The notes under the pieces are model-generated. The model was not told where the DNA came from. It did no database searches and saw only the letters and a list, made by a program, of their open reading frames with translations. From Streptomyces niveus (GTDB lineage: Bacteria; Actinomycetota; Actinomycetes; Streptomycetales; Streptomycetaceae), in contig NZ_MDCR01000032.1 in assembly GCF_001723055.1 (NCBI RefSeq), positions 1-64,000 on the forward strand: a DNA stretch of 64,000 bases, in the 5' to 3' direction. Positions 35,364 to 44,537 of the stretch are shown in pieces. The position numbers were made by a program, and so were the translations under genes. Position 1 is the stretch's first letter; each line of letters opens with the position of its first letter.

Positions 35364-36830
35364 GTGAGCACCGAGAACGAGGGCACAGCGGTCCCATCCG
35401 CCCCGTCCGCACCTCCCGTGCCGGTTGCCGCTCCCGAGGGCACGCCCGCGTCCGCGCAGCAGGCACCGCCGCCGTATCCGGAGCAGCCCGGCCGGGCCAG
35501 TGAGCCCGGTCAGGGATCCGAGCCCACGACGCAGCTGCCCGGGGCCGTACCGGCGTACCTCCCCGGCTCGGCGGGGCCCACCGGCTCCGCCCCGGACGCG
35601 GGATGGCCGCCGCCCCCGCCCCCGCCGTCCCAGCCTCATTACGGAGGCGGTGGCGGCGGATGGGGCGAGCCGCCCGCGTCCGGCCCGCAGCCGTCCCGTA
35701 AGCGTCCCGGTGGCCTGATGGCGGCGGTGCTCGCGGCGGCGCTGGTCGCCGGTGTGGTCGGCGGCGGGATCGGTTACTGGGCGGCGGACCGCAACAGCGA
35801 CAACAGCGTCGGCGGTGGTTCGACCACGGTCTCCGCGGCCGACGCGCCCGCGCTGAAGCGTGAGGCGGGCAGTACGGCGGCGGTGGCCGGCAAGGCGCTC
35901 CCGAGCGTCGTCACCATCACGGCGCAGGCCCAGGGCGGCGACGGCGGTACGGGCACGGGCTTCATCTACGACAAGCAGGGCCACATCCTCACGAACAACC
36001 ACGTCGTGGCGTCGGCCGCCGACGGCGGCGACCTGACGGCGACGTTCTCCAACGGCAAGGAGTACGCGGCCGAGGTCGTCGGCCGCGCCGAGGGCTACGA
36101 CGTCGCCGTGGTGAAGCTGAAGGACCCGCCGTCCGGGCTGAAGCCGTTGGCCCTGGGCAATTCGGACCAGGTGGCCGTCGGCGACTCGACGATCGCGATC
36201 GGCGCACCGTTCGGGCTCTCCAACACCGTCACGACGGGCATCATCAGCGCCAAGAACCGCCCGGTGGCCTCCGGCGACGGCACGAGCGACAAGAACTCGT
36301 ACATGAGCGCGCTCCAGACGGACGCCTCGATCAACCCCGGCAACTCCGGCGGCCCGCTGCTGGACGCGCGGGGAGCGGTCATCGGGATGAACTCCGCCAT
36401 CCAGCCCTCGGGCGGTGGCGGCGGCGGTGGCGGCGGGTCCCAGTCGGGCTCGATCGGCCTCGGCTTCGCCATCCCGATCAACCAGGCGAAGACGGTCGCC
36501 GCGGAGCTGATCAAGACCGGTCAGCCGGTCTATCCGGTCATCGGCGCGACGGTCTCCATGGCGGAGGGCGGCGACGGCGCGACGATCTCTGGCGACGGCG
36601 GGGGCGGCACTCCGGCGGTGACGCCGGACGGGCCGGCCGCGAAGGCGGGGCTCAAGTCGGGTGACGTGATCACGAAGTTCAACGACGTGCCGATCGACAG
36701 CGGACCGACGCTGATCAGCGAGATCTGGACGCACAAGCCGGGTGACAAGATCAAGATCACGTACACGCGTGACGGCAAGGAGTCGCAGGTCGACGTCACG
36801 CTGGGCGAGCGCAAGGGCGATACGCGGTAG
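35364..36830 (+). CDS. Membrane-anchored trypsin-like/PDZ serine protease (HtrA-like)
   Basis: 488 residues. A cytoplasmic Pro/Gly-rich segment (1-112) is followed by one helix (about 117-140) and then an extracellular S1C protease domain (about 165-400). The triad is His213 (TNNHVV), Asp246 (GYDVAVV) and Ser328 (PGNSGGP). The C-terminal PDZ domain (about 405-485) includes the PAAKAGLKSGDVI carboxylate loop. It degrades misfolded or signalling proteins at the cell surface. GTG at 35364 follows GAGGAG. Two Gly runs (GGGGGG near 95 and after PSG near 350) are low complexity. Confidence 0.93.
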   Translation: MSTENEGTAVPSAPSAPPVPVAAPEGTPASAQQAPPPYPEQPGRASEPGQGSEPTTQLPGAVPAYLPGSAGPTGSAPDAGWPPPPPPPSQPHYGGGGGGWGEPPASGPQPSRKRPGGLMAAVLAAALVAGVVGGGIGYWAADRNSDNSVGGGSTTVSAADAPALKREAGSTAAVAGKALPSVVTITAQAQGGDGGTGTGFIYDKQGHILTNNHVVASAADGGDLTATFSNGKEYAAEVVGRAEGYDVAVVKLKDPPSGLKPLALGNSDQVAVGDSTIAIGAPFGLSNTVTTGIISAKNRPVASGDGTSDKNSYMSALQTDASINPGNSGGPLLDARGAVIGMNSAIQPSGGGGGGGGGSQSGSIGLGFAIPINQAKTVAAELIKTGQPVYPVIGATVSMAEGGDGATISGDGGGGTPAVTPDGPAAKAGLKSGDVITKFNDVPIDSGPTLISEIWTHKPGDKIKITYTRDGKESQVDVTLGERKGDTR

Positions 36831-36884
36831 GCGGTGCGCCGTAGGCGGTAGGCGGTACGTGCTCAGGGCATGACGAACAGGCCT

Positions 36885-36912
36885 GATGGGGCGCCCACTT
36901 GGGCGCCCCATC
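36885..36912 (+). terminator. Hairpin after the HtrA-like gene
   Basis: A 13-bp perfect inverted repeat, GATGGGGCGCCCA and its complement, with a two-base centre (in practice a slightly shorter stem with a four-base loop). Confidence 0.7.
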
Positions 36913-37043
36913 TCGCGTCTCTCCACGCGACAGGGGCGAAACGCTGATTTAACCGCCACAGCCGTGCCGTGAAATATGCCTCGGTCACCTTTCTCCAGAT
37001 CGGACGCGATCAGTCCGTTCAGCCCGTCTGGAAGAGGTACGGC

Positions 37044-38165
37044 ATGCGAGGAATCCTGCGTCGAACCGCCTTGCTGACCGCGGTCGTCGCCCTGACCGCC
37101 GGCACGGCCACCGCCGCCGAAAGGGACAAGTCCCCGGTCAAGCGCCCGAAGGTGGCGGTCATCGGCACCGGCGGCACGATCGCCGGCGTGAGTGAGAGCC
37201 GGGTGGACTTCCAGGACTACCAGTCCGGCAAGATCCCCGTCTCCGAACTGGTCGGCGACCTCGAGCCGGAGGTGAACGGGATCGCCGACGTGTCCACCGT
37301 GCAGTTCGGCAACAGGGGCTCCGGCAGCTACTCCATAGCCGACTTCCGCGAGTTGACCCTCGCCGTCGACAACGCCCTCCGTACGAATGACGCGGCCGTC
37401 GTCACCACCGGCACGGACACGATGGAGGAGTTCGCCTACTGGCTCGACCTCACCGTCCGCAGCGACAAGCCGGTCGTCCTGACCGGGGCGATGCGCCCAT
37501 GGACCGTCCTCGGTACGGACGGCCCCGCGAACCTCTACAACGCGATCCAGCTCGCCGCTTCCCGCAAGACCACCTGCTTCGGCAGCGTCATCATGCTCAA
37601 CGACGAGATCCAGGCCGCGCGCGAGGTGCGCAAGACGGACGCGCTGCGCATGGACACCTTCAACAGCGGGGCGAGCGGGTCGCTGGGCGTGGTGGATCAG
37701 GACCGCGTACGGATCAACAGGGCGCCCGCGCGGGTGGAGAAGTGCGGCAGGTCGAGCTGGCGTACGCCGTTCGACGTCGGCAGGATCGCGGAGAAGGACC
37801 TGCCGAAGGTCGAGATCGCGTACAGCTACCAGGGCGCGGGCGGCGAGGCCGTGAAGGCGTTCGCCGACGCGGGCGCGGACGGTGTCGTCACGGCGGGCAC
37901 GGGCGCGGGCGGCGTCTCGTCGTCGATGTCGGCGGCCCGCACCGACGCCACCAAGCAGGGCGTGGTGTTCGCGTCCACGACGCGTACGGGCAACGGCGCC
38001 GTCTACGACAAGGAGAGCGGCGGCGCGGTGGTCGGCGCGGCGGACCTCAGCCCGCAGAAGGCGCGCATCCTGCTGCTGCTCTCGCTGGCGAAGACGGACG
38101 ATGTGCCGACGATCCGCTCGTGGTTCACGACGCTGGGGACGGCGGAGTTCACGAAGCGCGGTTAG
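37044..38165 (+). CDS. ansB: Secreted L-asparaginase
   Basis: 373 residues. A Sec signal (MRGILRRTALLTAVVALTAG, cleaved near TATAAE) marks it as exported. Asparaginase motif 1 GTGGTIAG and motif 2 TTGTDTMEE carry the two catalytic Thr and an Asp. It hydrolyses asparagine to aspartate and ammonia outside the cell. ATG 37044 has AGAGGT about 6 bases upstream; an earlier in-frame ATG at 36969 would bury the signal. Its TAG (38163-38165) overlaps the stop of the convergent sigma gene, so no terminator separates them. Confidence 0.92.
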   Translation: MRGILRRTALLTAVVALTAGTATAAERDKSPVKRPKVAVIGTGGTIAGVSESRVDFQDYQSGKIPVSELVGDLEPEVNGIADVSTVQFGNRGSGSYSIADFRELTLAVDNALRTNDAAVVTTGTDTMEEFAYWLDLTVRSDKPVVLTGAMRPWTVLGTDGPANLYNAIQLAASRKTTCFGSVIMLNDEIQAAREVRKTDALRMDTFNSGASGSLGVVDQDRVRINRAPARVEKCGRSSWRTPFDVGRIAEKDLPKVEIAYSYQGAGGEAVKAFADAGADGVVTAGTGAGGVSSSMSAARTDATKQGVVFASTTRTGNGAVYDKESGGAVVGAADLSPQKARILLLLSLAKTDDVPTIRSWFTTLGTAEFTKRG

Positions 38166-39451
38166 CTCTGCGGAGGGTTGCACGCAGCGGCACGGACAGC
38201 GGCACCGCACTGCGCGAGACGGTCGGTGAGGAAGGCGCGTTCGGCGTCGTTGTCGGCCAGCGCGAGGGCCTGCTCGTACGCGACGGCGGCGTCCGCGGGC
38301 CGCTCCAGGCGGCGCAGCAGATCGGCCTTGACGGCGGGGAGGTAGCGGTAGCCGGCGAGGCGCTCGTCCTGTTCGAGCGCCTCGACCTCGGCCAGTGCGG
38401 TCGCCGGTCCTTCGACCATGGCGACGGCGACGGCCCGGTTGAGCGCGACCACCGGTGACGACCAGATCGCCAGCAGCGCGTCGTACAGGACCAGGATCTG
38501 TTCCCAGTCGGTCTCGGCGTACGTCGGCGCGGACGCGTGCAGCGCGGCGATGGCCGCCTGGAGCGCGTACCGGCCGGGGTCGCCGCCCCGGAGTGCGCCG
38601 AGGACCAGCTCGTGCGCCTCGGCGATGGCCTCCTGGTCCCACGCCGTACGGTCCTGCTCCGCCAGCAGCGAGGGGCGCCCGTTATCGGTCGTACGGGTGG
38701 CCCGGCGGGCGTGGTTGGCGAGGAGGAGCGCCAGGAGCCCCCGTACCTCCCGTTCGTCCGGCAGGAGGCCGTGCAGCATCCGGGCCAGATCGAGCGCGCG
38801 CCCGGCGAGGTCGTCCTTGGTGACTGTGGGGCCCGCGGGCACGGTGTGGCCGGTGGTGAAGAGGAGATGGATGGTGGTGAGGACGGAGTCGAGACGCTCG
38901 GGCAGCTCGGCGGGGGTGGGCATCCGGAAGGGGACGCGGGCCGCGACGAGCTTCTTCTTGGCGCGGGTGACGCGGGCCGCCATGGTGGGCTCGGAGACGA
39001 GGAACGCCCGTGCGATGTAGGGGGTCGGGACGCCGCAGACGAGGCGCAGGGTGAGCGCGATCTGGGCGGCGGGGGCGAGGGCGGGGTGGCAGCAGAGGAA
39101 GACGAGCCGGAGGCGGTCGTCGGGAGCTGGCACAGGCTTTGGTGCGGATTCGGGTTCGCTGTCAGGTTCCGGCTCGATCAGCAGGTGCAGCTTCGACCGG
39201 AGGGTCCTGGCGCGGCGCAGCGCGTCGAGGGCGTTGTGCCGGGCGGCGGTCGTCAGCCAGGCACCGGGCCTGTCAGGTACCCCGCCGCGCGCCCACTCGA
39301 TGAGGGCGGCGGCGTACGCGTCCTGGACGCACTCCTCGGCCAGGTCGAGATCGCGCGTGACGCGCACCGTCGCGGCGAGCACGGCGGCCCACTCGCGACG
39401 GTGCGCGTCCTCGACGGCGCGGCGGACCGACGCGTCACTGCCTGATGTCAC
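38162..39451 (-). CDS. ECF sigma factor, ECF42-like with C-terminal helical extension
   Basis: 429 residues. Region 2 at about 10-75 includes DLAEECVQDAYAAAL, and region 4 at about 120-170 includes IARAFLVSEPTMAARVTRAK. The long C-terminal part (about 190-420) is helical and TPR-like. ECF42 sigma factors are typically encoded with a YCII/DGPF-domain protein, as here, and have no classical anti-sigma. GTG at 39451 lies 22 bases after the YCII gene. Third gene of a unit with a DHFR-family protein. Signal and regulon unknown. Confidence 0.88.
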   Translation of the reverse strand: MTSGSDASVRRAVEDAHRREWAAVLAATVRVTRDLDLAEECVQDAYAAALIEWARGGVPDRPGAWLTTAARHNALDALRRARTLRSKLHLLIEPEPDSEPESAPKPVPAPDDRLRLVFLCCHPALAPAAQIALTLRLVCGVPTPYIARAFLVSEPTMAARVTRAKKKLVAARVPFRMPTPAELPERLDSVLTTIHLLFTTGHTVPAGPTVTKDDLAGRALDLARMLHGLLPDEREVRGLLALLLANHARRATRTTDNGRPSLLAEQDRTAWDQEAIAEAHELVLGALRGGDPGRYALQAAIAALHASAPTYAETDWEQILVLYDALLAIWSSPVVALNRAVAVAMVEGPATALAEVEALEQDERLAGYRYLPAVKADLLRRLERPADAAVAYEQALALADNDAERAFLTDRLAQCGAAVRAAACNPPQS

Positions 39452-39473
39452 TTGACGGCACTCGGCATCGGCA

Positions 39474-39812
39474 TCACTCGACGGCGAGCAGCGGCCGTAC
39501 CTCGACGGCGCCGTCCATGATCGGGAGCAACTTGCCGACGGCGACCGCCGTTTCGAGATCCTCCGCCTCGACCACGAAGAACCCGGCGATCACTTCCTTG
39601 CTCTCGATGAACGGCCCGTCGGTGACCAGCCCGTCCTTGTGGATCGTCCGCGCGGACCGGCTGGGTTCGAGCCCCTGCTCGTGCACGACACGCACGCCCA
39701 TCGCGGCGATCTGCTCACCGGCGCGCAGGTTGGCCTCCATCACGTCGGGCGGGATGTCGGCGACGCCGCCCGGGGTTTCCTTCTCGTAGATCAGAATCGC
39801 GTACTGCGGCAT
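39474..39812 (-). CDS. YCII/DGPF-domain protein partner of the ECF sigma factor
   Basis: 112 residues with MPQYAILIYEKE at the start and DGPFIESKE in the middle, the conserved DGPF core. The fold is a ferredoxin-like dimer; some members have enzymatic or accessory roles. Coupling with ECF42-type sigma factors is a known association. ATG 39812 is preceded by GAGGAGGG. Sits between the DHFR-family gene and the sigma gene with about 22-base gaps. Confidence 0.88.
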   Translation of the reverse strand: MPQYAILIYEKETPGGVADIPPDVMEANLRAGEQIAAMGVRVVHEQGLEPSRSARTIHKDGLVTDGPFIESKEVIAGFFVVEAEDLETAVAVGKLLPIMDGAVEVRPLLAVE

Positions 39813-39835
39813 GACGCCCTCCTCAGGTCCGCTCT

Positions 39836-40462
39836 CTACCAGTTGCCGGTCTCCGGGCCCATGGCCCCGTACTCGACCTTGCCCGCCCTCGCATACGTAC
39901 TGATGACGACACCGCTCCCGGACCTCGCGGTGTCCACGAGCGTCAGCCCGGCCGGGACGGTCCCCCTCCCAAAGAGGCGCTTGCCGGAGCCGACGAGGAC
40001 CGGGAAGACCAGCACGTGGAACTCGTCCACGAGGTCGTGCGCGATCAGCGTCTGGATCAGATCACCGCTGCCGTGGACCTGAATCTCGCCGTCGCCCTCC
40101 TGCTTGAGCCGGGCGACCGCCTCGGCGACGTCGCCTGTCAGCAGCGTCGAGTTCTGCCACGACACGGTGTCCAGTGTCCGCGAAGCGACGTACTTGCGCA
40201 CGCTGTTCATCTTCGACCCGATCGGGTCGTCGGCCTCGGCGAGCGGCCAGGTGGCGGCGAAGATGTCGTACGTCTTGCGCCCGACGAGCAGCGCGTCGGC
40301 GCGCTGGACCAGGTCGGTCATCCGCTGGATGAGATCGGGCCCGAAGTGCGGCACGGACCAGCCGCCGTGCTCGAATCCGCCGTCCCGGTCCTCGTCACTG
40401 CCACCGGGCCCCTGCATGACCCCGTCGAGGGAGACGAATGTGGTCACCATCAGCTTTCGCAT
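39836..40462 (-). CDS. DHFR/RibD C-terminal family protein
   Basis: 208 residues. The N terminus MRKLMVTTFVSLDGVMQGPGG, a RADALLVGRKTYDIFAATWP motif and C-terminal LVDEFHVLVFPVLVGSGKRLF define the RibD_C/YwjB family of NADPH-dependent reductases. Substrate unknown. ATG 40462 follows AAGGAAA. First gene of the unit with YCII and the ECF sigma factor. Confidence 0.85.
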   Translation of the reverse strand: MRKLMVTTFVSLDGVMQGPGGSDEDRDGGFEHGGWSVPHFGPDLIQRMTDLVQRADALLVGRKTYDIFAATWPLAEADDPIGSKMNSVRKYVASRTLDTVSWQNSTLLTGDVAEAVARLKQEGDGEIQVHGSGDLIQTLIAHDLVDEFHVLVFPVLVGSGKRLFGRGTVPAGLTLVDTARSGSGVVISTYARAGKVEYGAMGPETGNW

Positions 40463-40645
40463 CGCGCGTTTCCTTCTCTTGTTCGTTGCCGGCGTTCCGT
40501 GCTCACTGACAACGGCGAACGGGAAGGCCCGCGATCGACAGGACGAGGGGAATCAATATTCCGGCGCGGGCGCGGGCGCGAGGAGTACGACGCGGCCCGC
40601 CCCCGTTTCACCCGCCTGAAACACGCGTTCAGCAGAATTCGCCGT

Positions 40646-41095
40646 ATGAAGATCGAACAGGTCGCGTGGGACAACCGGGACGCCTTCGCCCTGCGCGGGC
40701 GGCAGCGGGTGGAGATCGCCGAGCGGTACGGGACCCCGGACAGTGAACCCGGCGTTCCGCCCTCGGAGGCGGACATCGCGGTCTTCTTCGTGGCGTACGA
40801 GGACGACGGGTCCGCCGTGGGCTGCGGAGGACTGCGCGCCCTCGGCGCGGGCGTCGGCGAGATCAAGCGCATGTACGTCGCGCCGGAGGTCCGGGGCACC
40901 GGCGTCGCGGCGCGCGTCCTGGTCGCGCTGGAGGAGTGGGCGCGTGAGCGGGGATGGTCACGTCTCCGGCTGGAGACGGGAGATGCCCAGCCCGACGCGG
41001 TCCGCTTCTACACACGCTCCGGCTACGGACCGATCCCGCGCTTCGGTCACTACGCGGACTCGGACAATTCGCTGTGCTTCGAACGGCTGCTGTAG
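40646..41095 (+). CDS. GNAT-family N-acetyltransferase
   Basis: 149 residues. The GNAT fold is recognised by IKRMYVAPEVRGTGVAARVLVALEEWA, whose RGTGVA loop binds acetyl-CoA pyrophosphate, and RLETGDAQPDAVRFYTRSGY at the C-terminal strand. Acceptor unknown. Divergent from the DHFR/ECF unit with a 183-base gap. Convergent with the HypX gene, 27 bases apart. Confidence 0.88.
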   Translation: MKIEQVAWDNRDAFALRGRQRVEIAERYGTPDSEPGVPPSEADIAVFFVAYEDDGSAVGCGGLRALGAGVGEIKRMYVAPEVRGTGVAARVLVALEEWARERGWSRLRLETGDAQPDAVRFYTRSGYGPIPRFGHYADSDNSLCFERLL

Positions 41096-41122
41096 CGGAC
41101 GTACGGCTCGCCTACGCCCCAC

Positions 41123-42853
41123 CTACGCCCCGCCGGACGTTCTGACTCGCGACGTCCCCTCTTTAAGATGCCGCGGCGTCGACGTGGGCTTCGTCTTCCG
41201 TACGAAGGCGGCCCGCAGCGCGTGGTACGGCGCGCCGGGGTCGAAGAACGTGCTGTGCATCTCGGCGAGTTCCCTTTCCCGGTACGTGCTCAGCGGCGCG
41301 ACTGCCTCGTCCCATTCGCGCGCCGCCTTCTTCTCGCCGATGCGCCGCCGCGTCGCCGGGGCCGACGCGAGGCGCGCGGCGCGGTCGGCGACGACCGCGC
41401 CGAAGTCCTGAGGCGTGCTGTCGACGACGACGTCCACCAGCCCGATCTCGTGCGCGCGGGCGGCTGTCACCGGCAGGGCACGACGCGTCAGGCGCTGCGC
41501 CTCCTCGTCCCCCACCCGGCGGGGCAGTGTGTACGTCCAGTACTCCGATCCGTAGAGCCCCATCAGCCGGTAGTGCGGGTTGAGTACGGCTCCGCTCCGG
41601 CACCAGACCTCGTCGGCGGCCAGGGCCAGCATGGCGCCGCCGGCCGCCGCGTTGCCGGCCAGGGCGCTCACGAGCAGCCGGTCCGTCGTGGTCAGCAGAG
41701 CCTCCACGAGGTCGTCCATGGCGTTGATGTTCTCCCAGGACTCCCGCGCGGGGTCGTCGGCCGCCTCGATGACGTTCAGATGGATGCCGTTGGAGAAGAA
41801 GTCACGGCTCCCGCCGAGCACCAGCACGGAGGTCGGCCGTGAACAGGCGGACCGGTACGCCGTGAGCAGGCGCCCACACTGCTCCGTACTCATCGCCCCG
41901 CCGGCGAAGGCGAAGGAGAGGAAGCCGACCGCGCCCGCCTCGCGGTATCGGATGTCGCTCCACGTACGCCGCCCGTCGGGCAGCTCCCAGGGAGTGTCGA
42001 TCTCCGGCAGCGCCGGCAGCCGGTCCCCGAGGGCCAGTACCGCCGGCAGTTTGAACGTGGCCGGGCCGCCCTCCTTACGGCGGGGGCGCAGTTCGGGAAT
42101 CCACACCGCACCGTCCACGGTCGCCCGGCAGACGGCGCCGTACCTGGTGGCGATCAGCTCGCCCGGCCGCCCACGCAGGGAGTCCTCGGCGTGGCCACCG
42201 TGCAAGTACCACTCCTCTTCGAGGAGTTCGTCCAGGACGCCGGGCTGCGAATCCGCGCCGCGCAGCTTGCGTACGACGGTCTCGGTCGGGTCCGACGCCC
42301 AGTCGACGCGTCGCAGACTCTGGTCGAAGTACGGCCGGACGCACGCCACCGCCTCCGGCTCCGTCTCCGGGGTGTCCTGCGGCCGCGGAACGTACGTCCC
42401 GGAGGCGAAGCGCTCCACGGCGAGCAGTACCGCCTCCAGGGCGGCGTCCGCGATCTCGTTGCGGTAGAGGTCGCTCTTCGCGACGGCCGGCACCGGGCAC
42501 GGGACCGTGGCCCAGACGTCCCCGCCGTCCATCTCCCGCGCGGCCTGAAGGACGGTCACCCCCCAGTCGGTGGCGCCGGTGTGCACGGCCCAGTCCAAGG
42601 AGGACGGCCCGCGGTCGCCGAGCGGTCCGGGATGGACGATCAGACAGACGTGGCTCGACCAGATGTCGGCGGGGATCGCAGTCTTGAGCATGGGCGCGAC
42701 GACCAGATCGGGAGCGGTACGGCGTACGGCCTCCCGCAACGCCTCGTCACCCAGGGCCAGTTCCACGCGGACCGTGTGTCCGCGGTCCCCGAGTTCCGCG
42801 AAGACGCGCTGGGTCAGGCTGTTGAAGGCACTCGCGACCAGCAGGATGTCCAC
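41123..42853 (-). CDS. hypX: HypX-like hydrogenase maturation protein (orphan)
   Basis: 576 residues. The N-terminal formyltransferase-like part (about 1-290) has MLKTAIPADIWSSHVC and HPGPLGDRGPSSLDWAV. The C-terminal crotonase-like part (about 310-550) has FAGGAMSTEQC and SALAGNAAAGGAMLALAAD. HypX makes carbon monoxide from N10-formyl-tetrahydrofolate for the Fe(CN)2CO site of NiFe hydrogenases in air. No hydrogenase or other hyp gene is visible within the window. GTG 42853 follows GGGAG. It may serve a distant hydrogenase cluster or have another role. Confidence 0.85.
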   Translation of the reverse strand: MDILLVASAFNSLTQRVFAELGDRGHTVRVELALGDEALREAVRRTAPDLVVAPMLKTAIPADIWSSHVCLIVHPGPLGDRGPSSLDWAVHTGATDWGVTVLQAAREMDGGDVWATVPCPVPAVAKSDLYRNEIADAALEAVLLAVERFASGTYVPRPQDTPETEPEAVACVRPYFDQSLRRVDWASDPTETVVRKLRGADSQPGVLDELLEEEWYLHGGHAEDSLRGRPGELIATRYGAVCRATVDGAVWIPELRPRRKEGGPATFKLPAVLALGDRLPALPEIDTPWELPDGRRTWSDIRYREAGAVGFLSFAFAGGAMSTEQCGRLLTAYRSACSRPTSVLVLGGSRDFFSNGIHLNVIEAADDPARESWENINAMDDLVEALLTTTDRLLVSALAGNAAAGGAMLALAADEVWCRSGAVLNPHYRLMGLYGSEYWTYTLPRRVGDEEAQRLTRRALPVTAARAHEIGLVDVVVDSTPQDFGAVVADRAARLASAPATRRRIGEKKAAREWDEAVAPLSTYRERELAEMHSTFFDPGAPYHALRAAFVRKTKPTSTPRHLKEGTSRVRTSGGA

Positions 42854-43031
42854 GGCAATCTCCCTTTGCGCCGCCCCCGGGCCGACCGGCCGCCGGCCAC
42901 GGCCGATCATGACCCACCGTCGTCGGCGGAGCCGGTAAGCCCCGCCCGGAGGGCCGCGGTCCGGATCGAATTACGGCCGTGTGCCGGGCGCGCGGCACAG
43001 GTTCGTGCGGGATCGGGACGCGAGATATTCC

Positions 43032-43064
43032 TTGACAAGAATATTCGTCATGGAGAATACTCGT
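43032..43064 (+). promoter_or_regulatory. Promoter with overlapping ArsR-type operator
   Basis: TTGACA at 43032-43037 and AATACT at 43056-43061 are 18 bp apart. An imperfect palindrome GAATATTC-N8-GAATACTC (about 43039-43062) covers the spacer and -10. The expected start point falls at or next to the ATG at 43069, so the message may be leaderless and autorepressed. Confidence 0.6.
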
Positions 43065-43068
43065 GGTC

Positions 43069-43929
43069 ATGGACGAACTCCTCACCGCCCTGGCCGACCC
43101 GGCCCGCTGGCGGCTCGTGAGCCTCTTGGCCGAGCGCCCCCGCCCGGTCGGTGTGCTCGCCCGGCTCGCCGAGGCGCGCCAGCCGCAGACGACCAAGCAC
43201 CTGCAGACCCTTGAGCGCGCCGGTGTCGTCACCTCCCAGCGCACTGGCCAGCGCCGTGTCTACGCGCTGCGTTCCGCTCCTCTGCGAGATCTGGCGGCTG
43301 CGCTCTGCCGGCTCGCCGACATCGCGGAGCAGGCCGGTGGCCCCCAGGTGACTTACGACCGTTACGGGCACAGCCTCGACGCGGAGCGGGTGGCGGCGGA
43401 GGCAACGGGGTGGGCCGACGGCCGCTCGTTCAGCTTCCACCGGTCGCTGGCGGGGCATCCCGAGCTGATCTGGCGTCATCTGACGGAGCCCGCCCTGCTC
43501 TCCCGGTGGTGGACGCCCGACGACCTTCGCGTCTCCGAGCTGGTCTTCGAGGCGCGGCCGGGCGGGCGCATCGTCCTGGAGTATCGCGACGTCGATGACA
43601 CCGACGGCTCCGACCTGGTCGCCGGCCGTGGGGAGGGCGTCGTCGAGGACGCGCTCCCGGGTGAACGCCTGGCCTATCGGCTCTCTCCGCAACTCCCCGA
43701 CGGCGGCGCCGCCTTCACCTCCCACGTCGACTTCGACCTGCGGCCTACGGCGACCGGTACGGACCTCGACGTCCGCTGCCGGATCACCGACAGCACGGTC
43801 GACTCCGCCGACTTCGTCGCGGGCATCGAGATCGGCTTCGCCCAGAGCCTCGCCCACCTCGCCACCGCCGTTCAGTCCGAAAACCCCGAAGAACCCCAAG
43901 AATCCGAAGGAATGGAAGTTCGGCCATGA
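43069..43929 (+). CDS. ArsR winged helix fused to an SRPBCC (Aha1-like) domain
   Basis: 286 residues. Residues about 1-85 are an ArsR-type winged helix (LLTALADPARWRLVSLL, QPQTTKHLQTLERAGVV). Residues about 115-275 are an SRPBCC domain with PELIWRHLTEPALLSRWW and PGGRIVLEYRDV. Such fusions usually repress their own operon and may bind small hydrophobic ligands. The ATG at 43069 fits a leaderless start; an in-frame GTG lies at 43063. Its stop overlaps the next gene as ATGA. Confidence 0.85.
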   Translation: MDELLTALADPARWRLVSLLAERPRPVGVLARLAEARQPQTTKHLQTLERAGVVTSQRTGQRRVYALRSAPLRDLAAALCRLADIAEQAGGPQVTYDRYGHSLDAERVAAEATGWADGRSFSFHRSLAGHPELIWRHLTEPALLSRWWTPDDLRVSELVFEARPGGRIVLEYRDVDDTDGSDLVAGRGEGVVEDALPGERLAYRLSPQLPDGGAAFTSHVDFDLRPTATGTDLDVRCRITDSTVDSADFVAGIEIGFAQSLAHLATAVQSENPEEPQESEGMEVRP

Positions 43930-44528
43930 CGAACTCGACACCCACCCGCAAGGTGACCGCGAACATCGGCCTCACTCTCGACGGGCGTTACAACGGCCCC
44001 GGCGCGCCCGGCGACGCGGGCGCGATCGTCCGGTACGCGACCACGGAGGTCGCGCGAGACCACCTCACCCGCATCTGGGAGGGCGCGACGACGGCGCTGC
44101 TCGGCCGGCGCAACGCCGAGGGATTCCTGGGGTTCTGGCCGACGGTCGCCGAGGACGAGAACGCCGATCCGCGTGACCGCGGCTACGCGAAGTGGCTGGT
44201 CGACACGGAGAAGGTGGTCCTGTCGACCACCGTGACCGAGGCGCCGTGGGAACGCACCCGCATGGTGAACGCCCCGGCCGCCGACGTCATCGCCGATCTC
44301 AAGGCCACGGGCGAGGGCGACATCCTTGTGAACAGCAGCCCGACCGTCATCAAAGCGCTCCTTGCCGCGGATCTGATCGACCGGCTGTATCTCTTGATCT
44401 GCCCCGAGATAGCCGGCGGCGGGCAGCGGCTGTTCGAAGACGGCCTGCCGGGCACGCGGTGGCGGCTCGCGGACCAGCGGACCGGCGAACTGGGCGAGAT
44501 GGCGCTGGTCTACGACCGGGCCCGCTGA
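43926..44528 (+). CDS. DHFR/RibD C-terminal family reductase
   Basis: 200 residues of the RibD_C family: TRKVTANIGLTLDGRYNGPG at the N terminus, ATTALLGRRNAEGFLGFWP and DRLYLLICPEIAGGGQRLFEDG. Related to the protein at 39836 in fold only. The start overlaps the ArsR-SRPBCC stop as ATGA, so it is the target gene of that regulator by context. Substrate unknown. Confidence 0.85.
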   Translation: MTNSTPTRKVTANIGLTLDGRYNGPGAPGDAGAIVRYATTEVARDHLTRIWEGATTALLGRRNAEGFLGFWPTVAEDENADPRDRGYAKWLVDTEKVVLSTTVTEAPWERTRMVNAPAADVIADLKATGEGDILVNSSPTVIKALLAADLIDRLYLLICPEIAGGGQRLFEDGLPGTRWRLADQRTGELGEMALVYDRAR

Positions 44529-44537
44529 GGACCGTCA

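Noticed and set aside
35106..38642. A leftward open frame of more than 1100 codons across the HtrA-like protease and asparaginase genes
   Set aside because: It lies antisense to two clear enzymes, is Arg/Gly/Val-rich and has no motif. High GC leaves such antisense frames open by chance.
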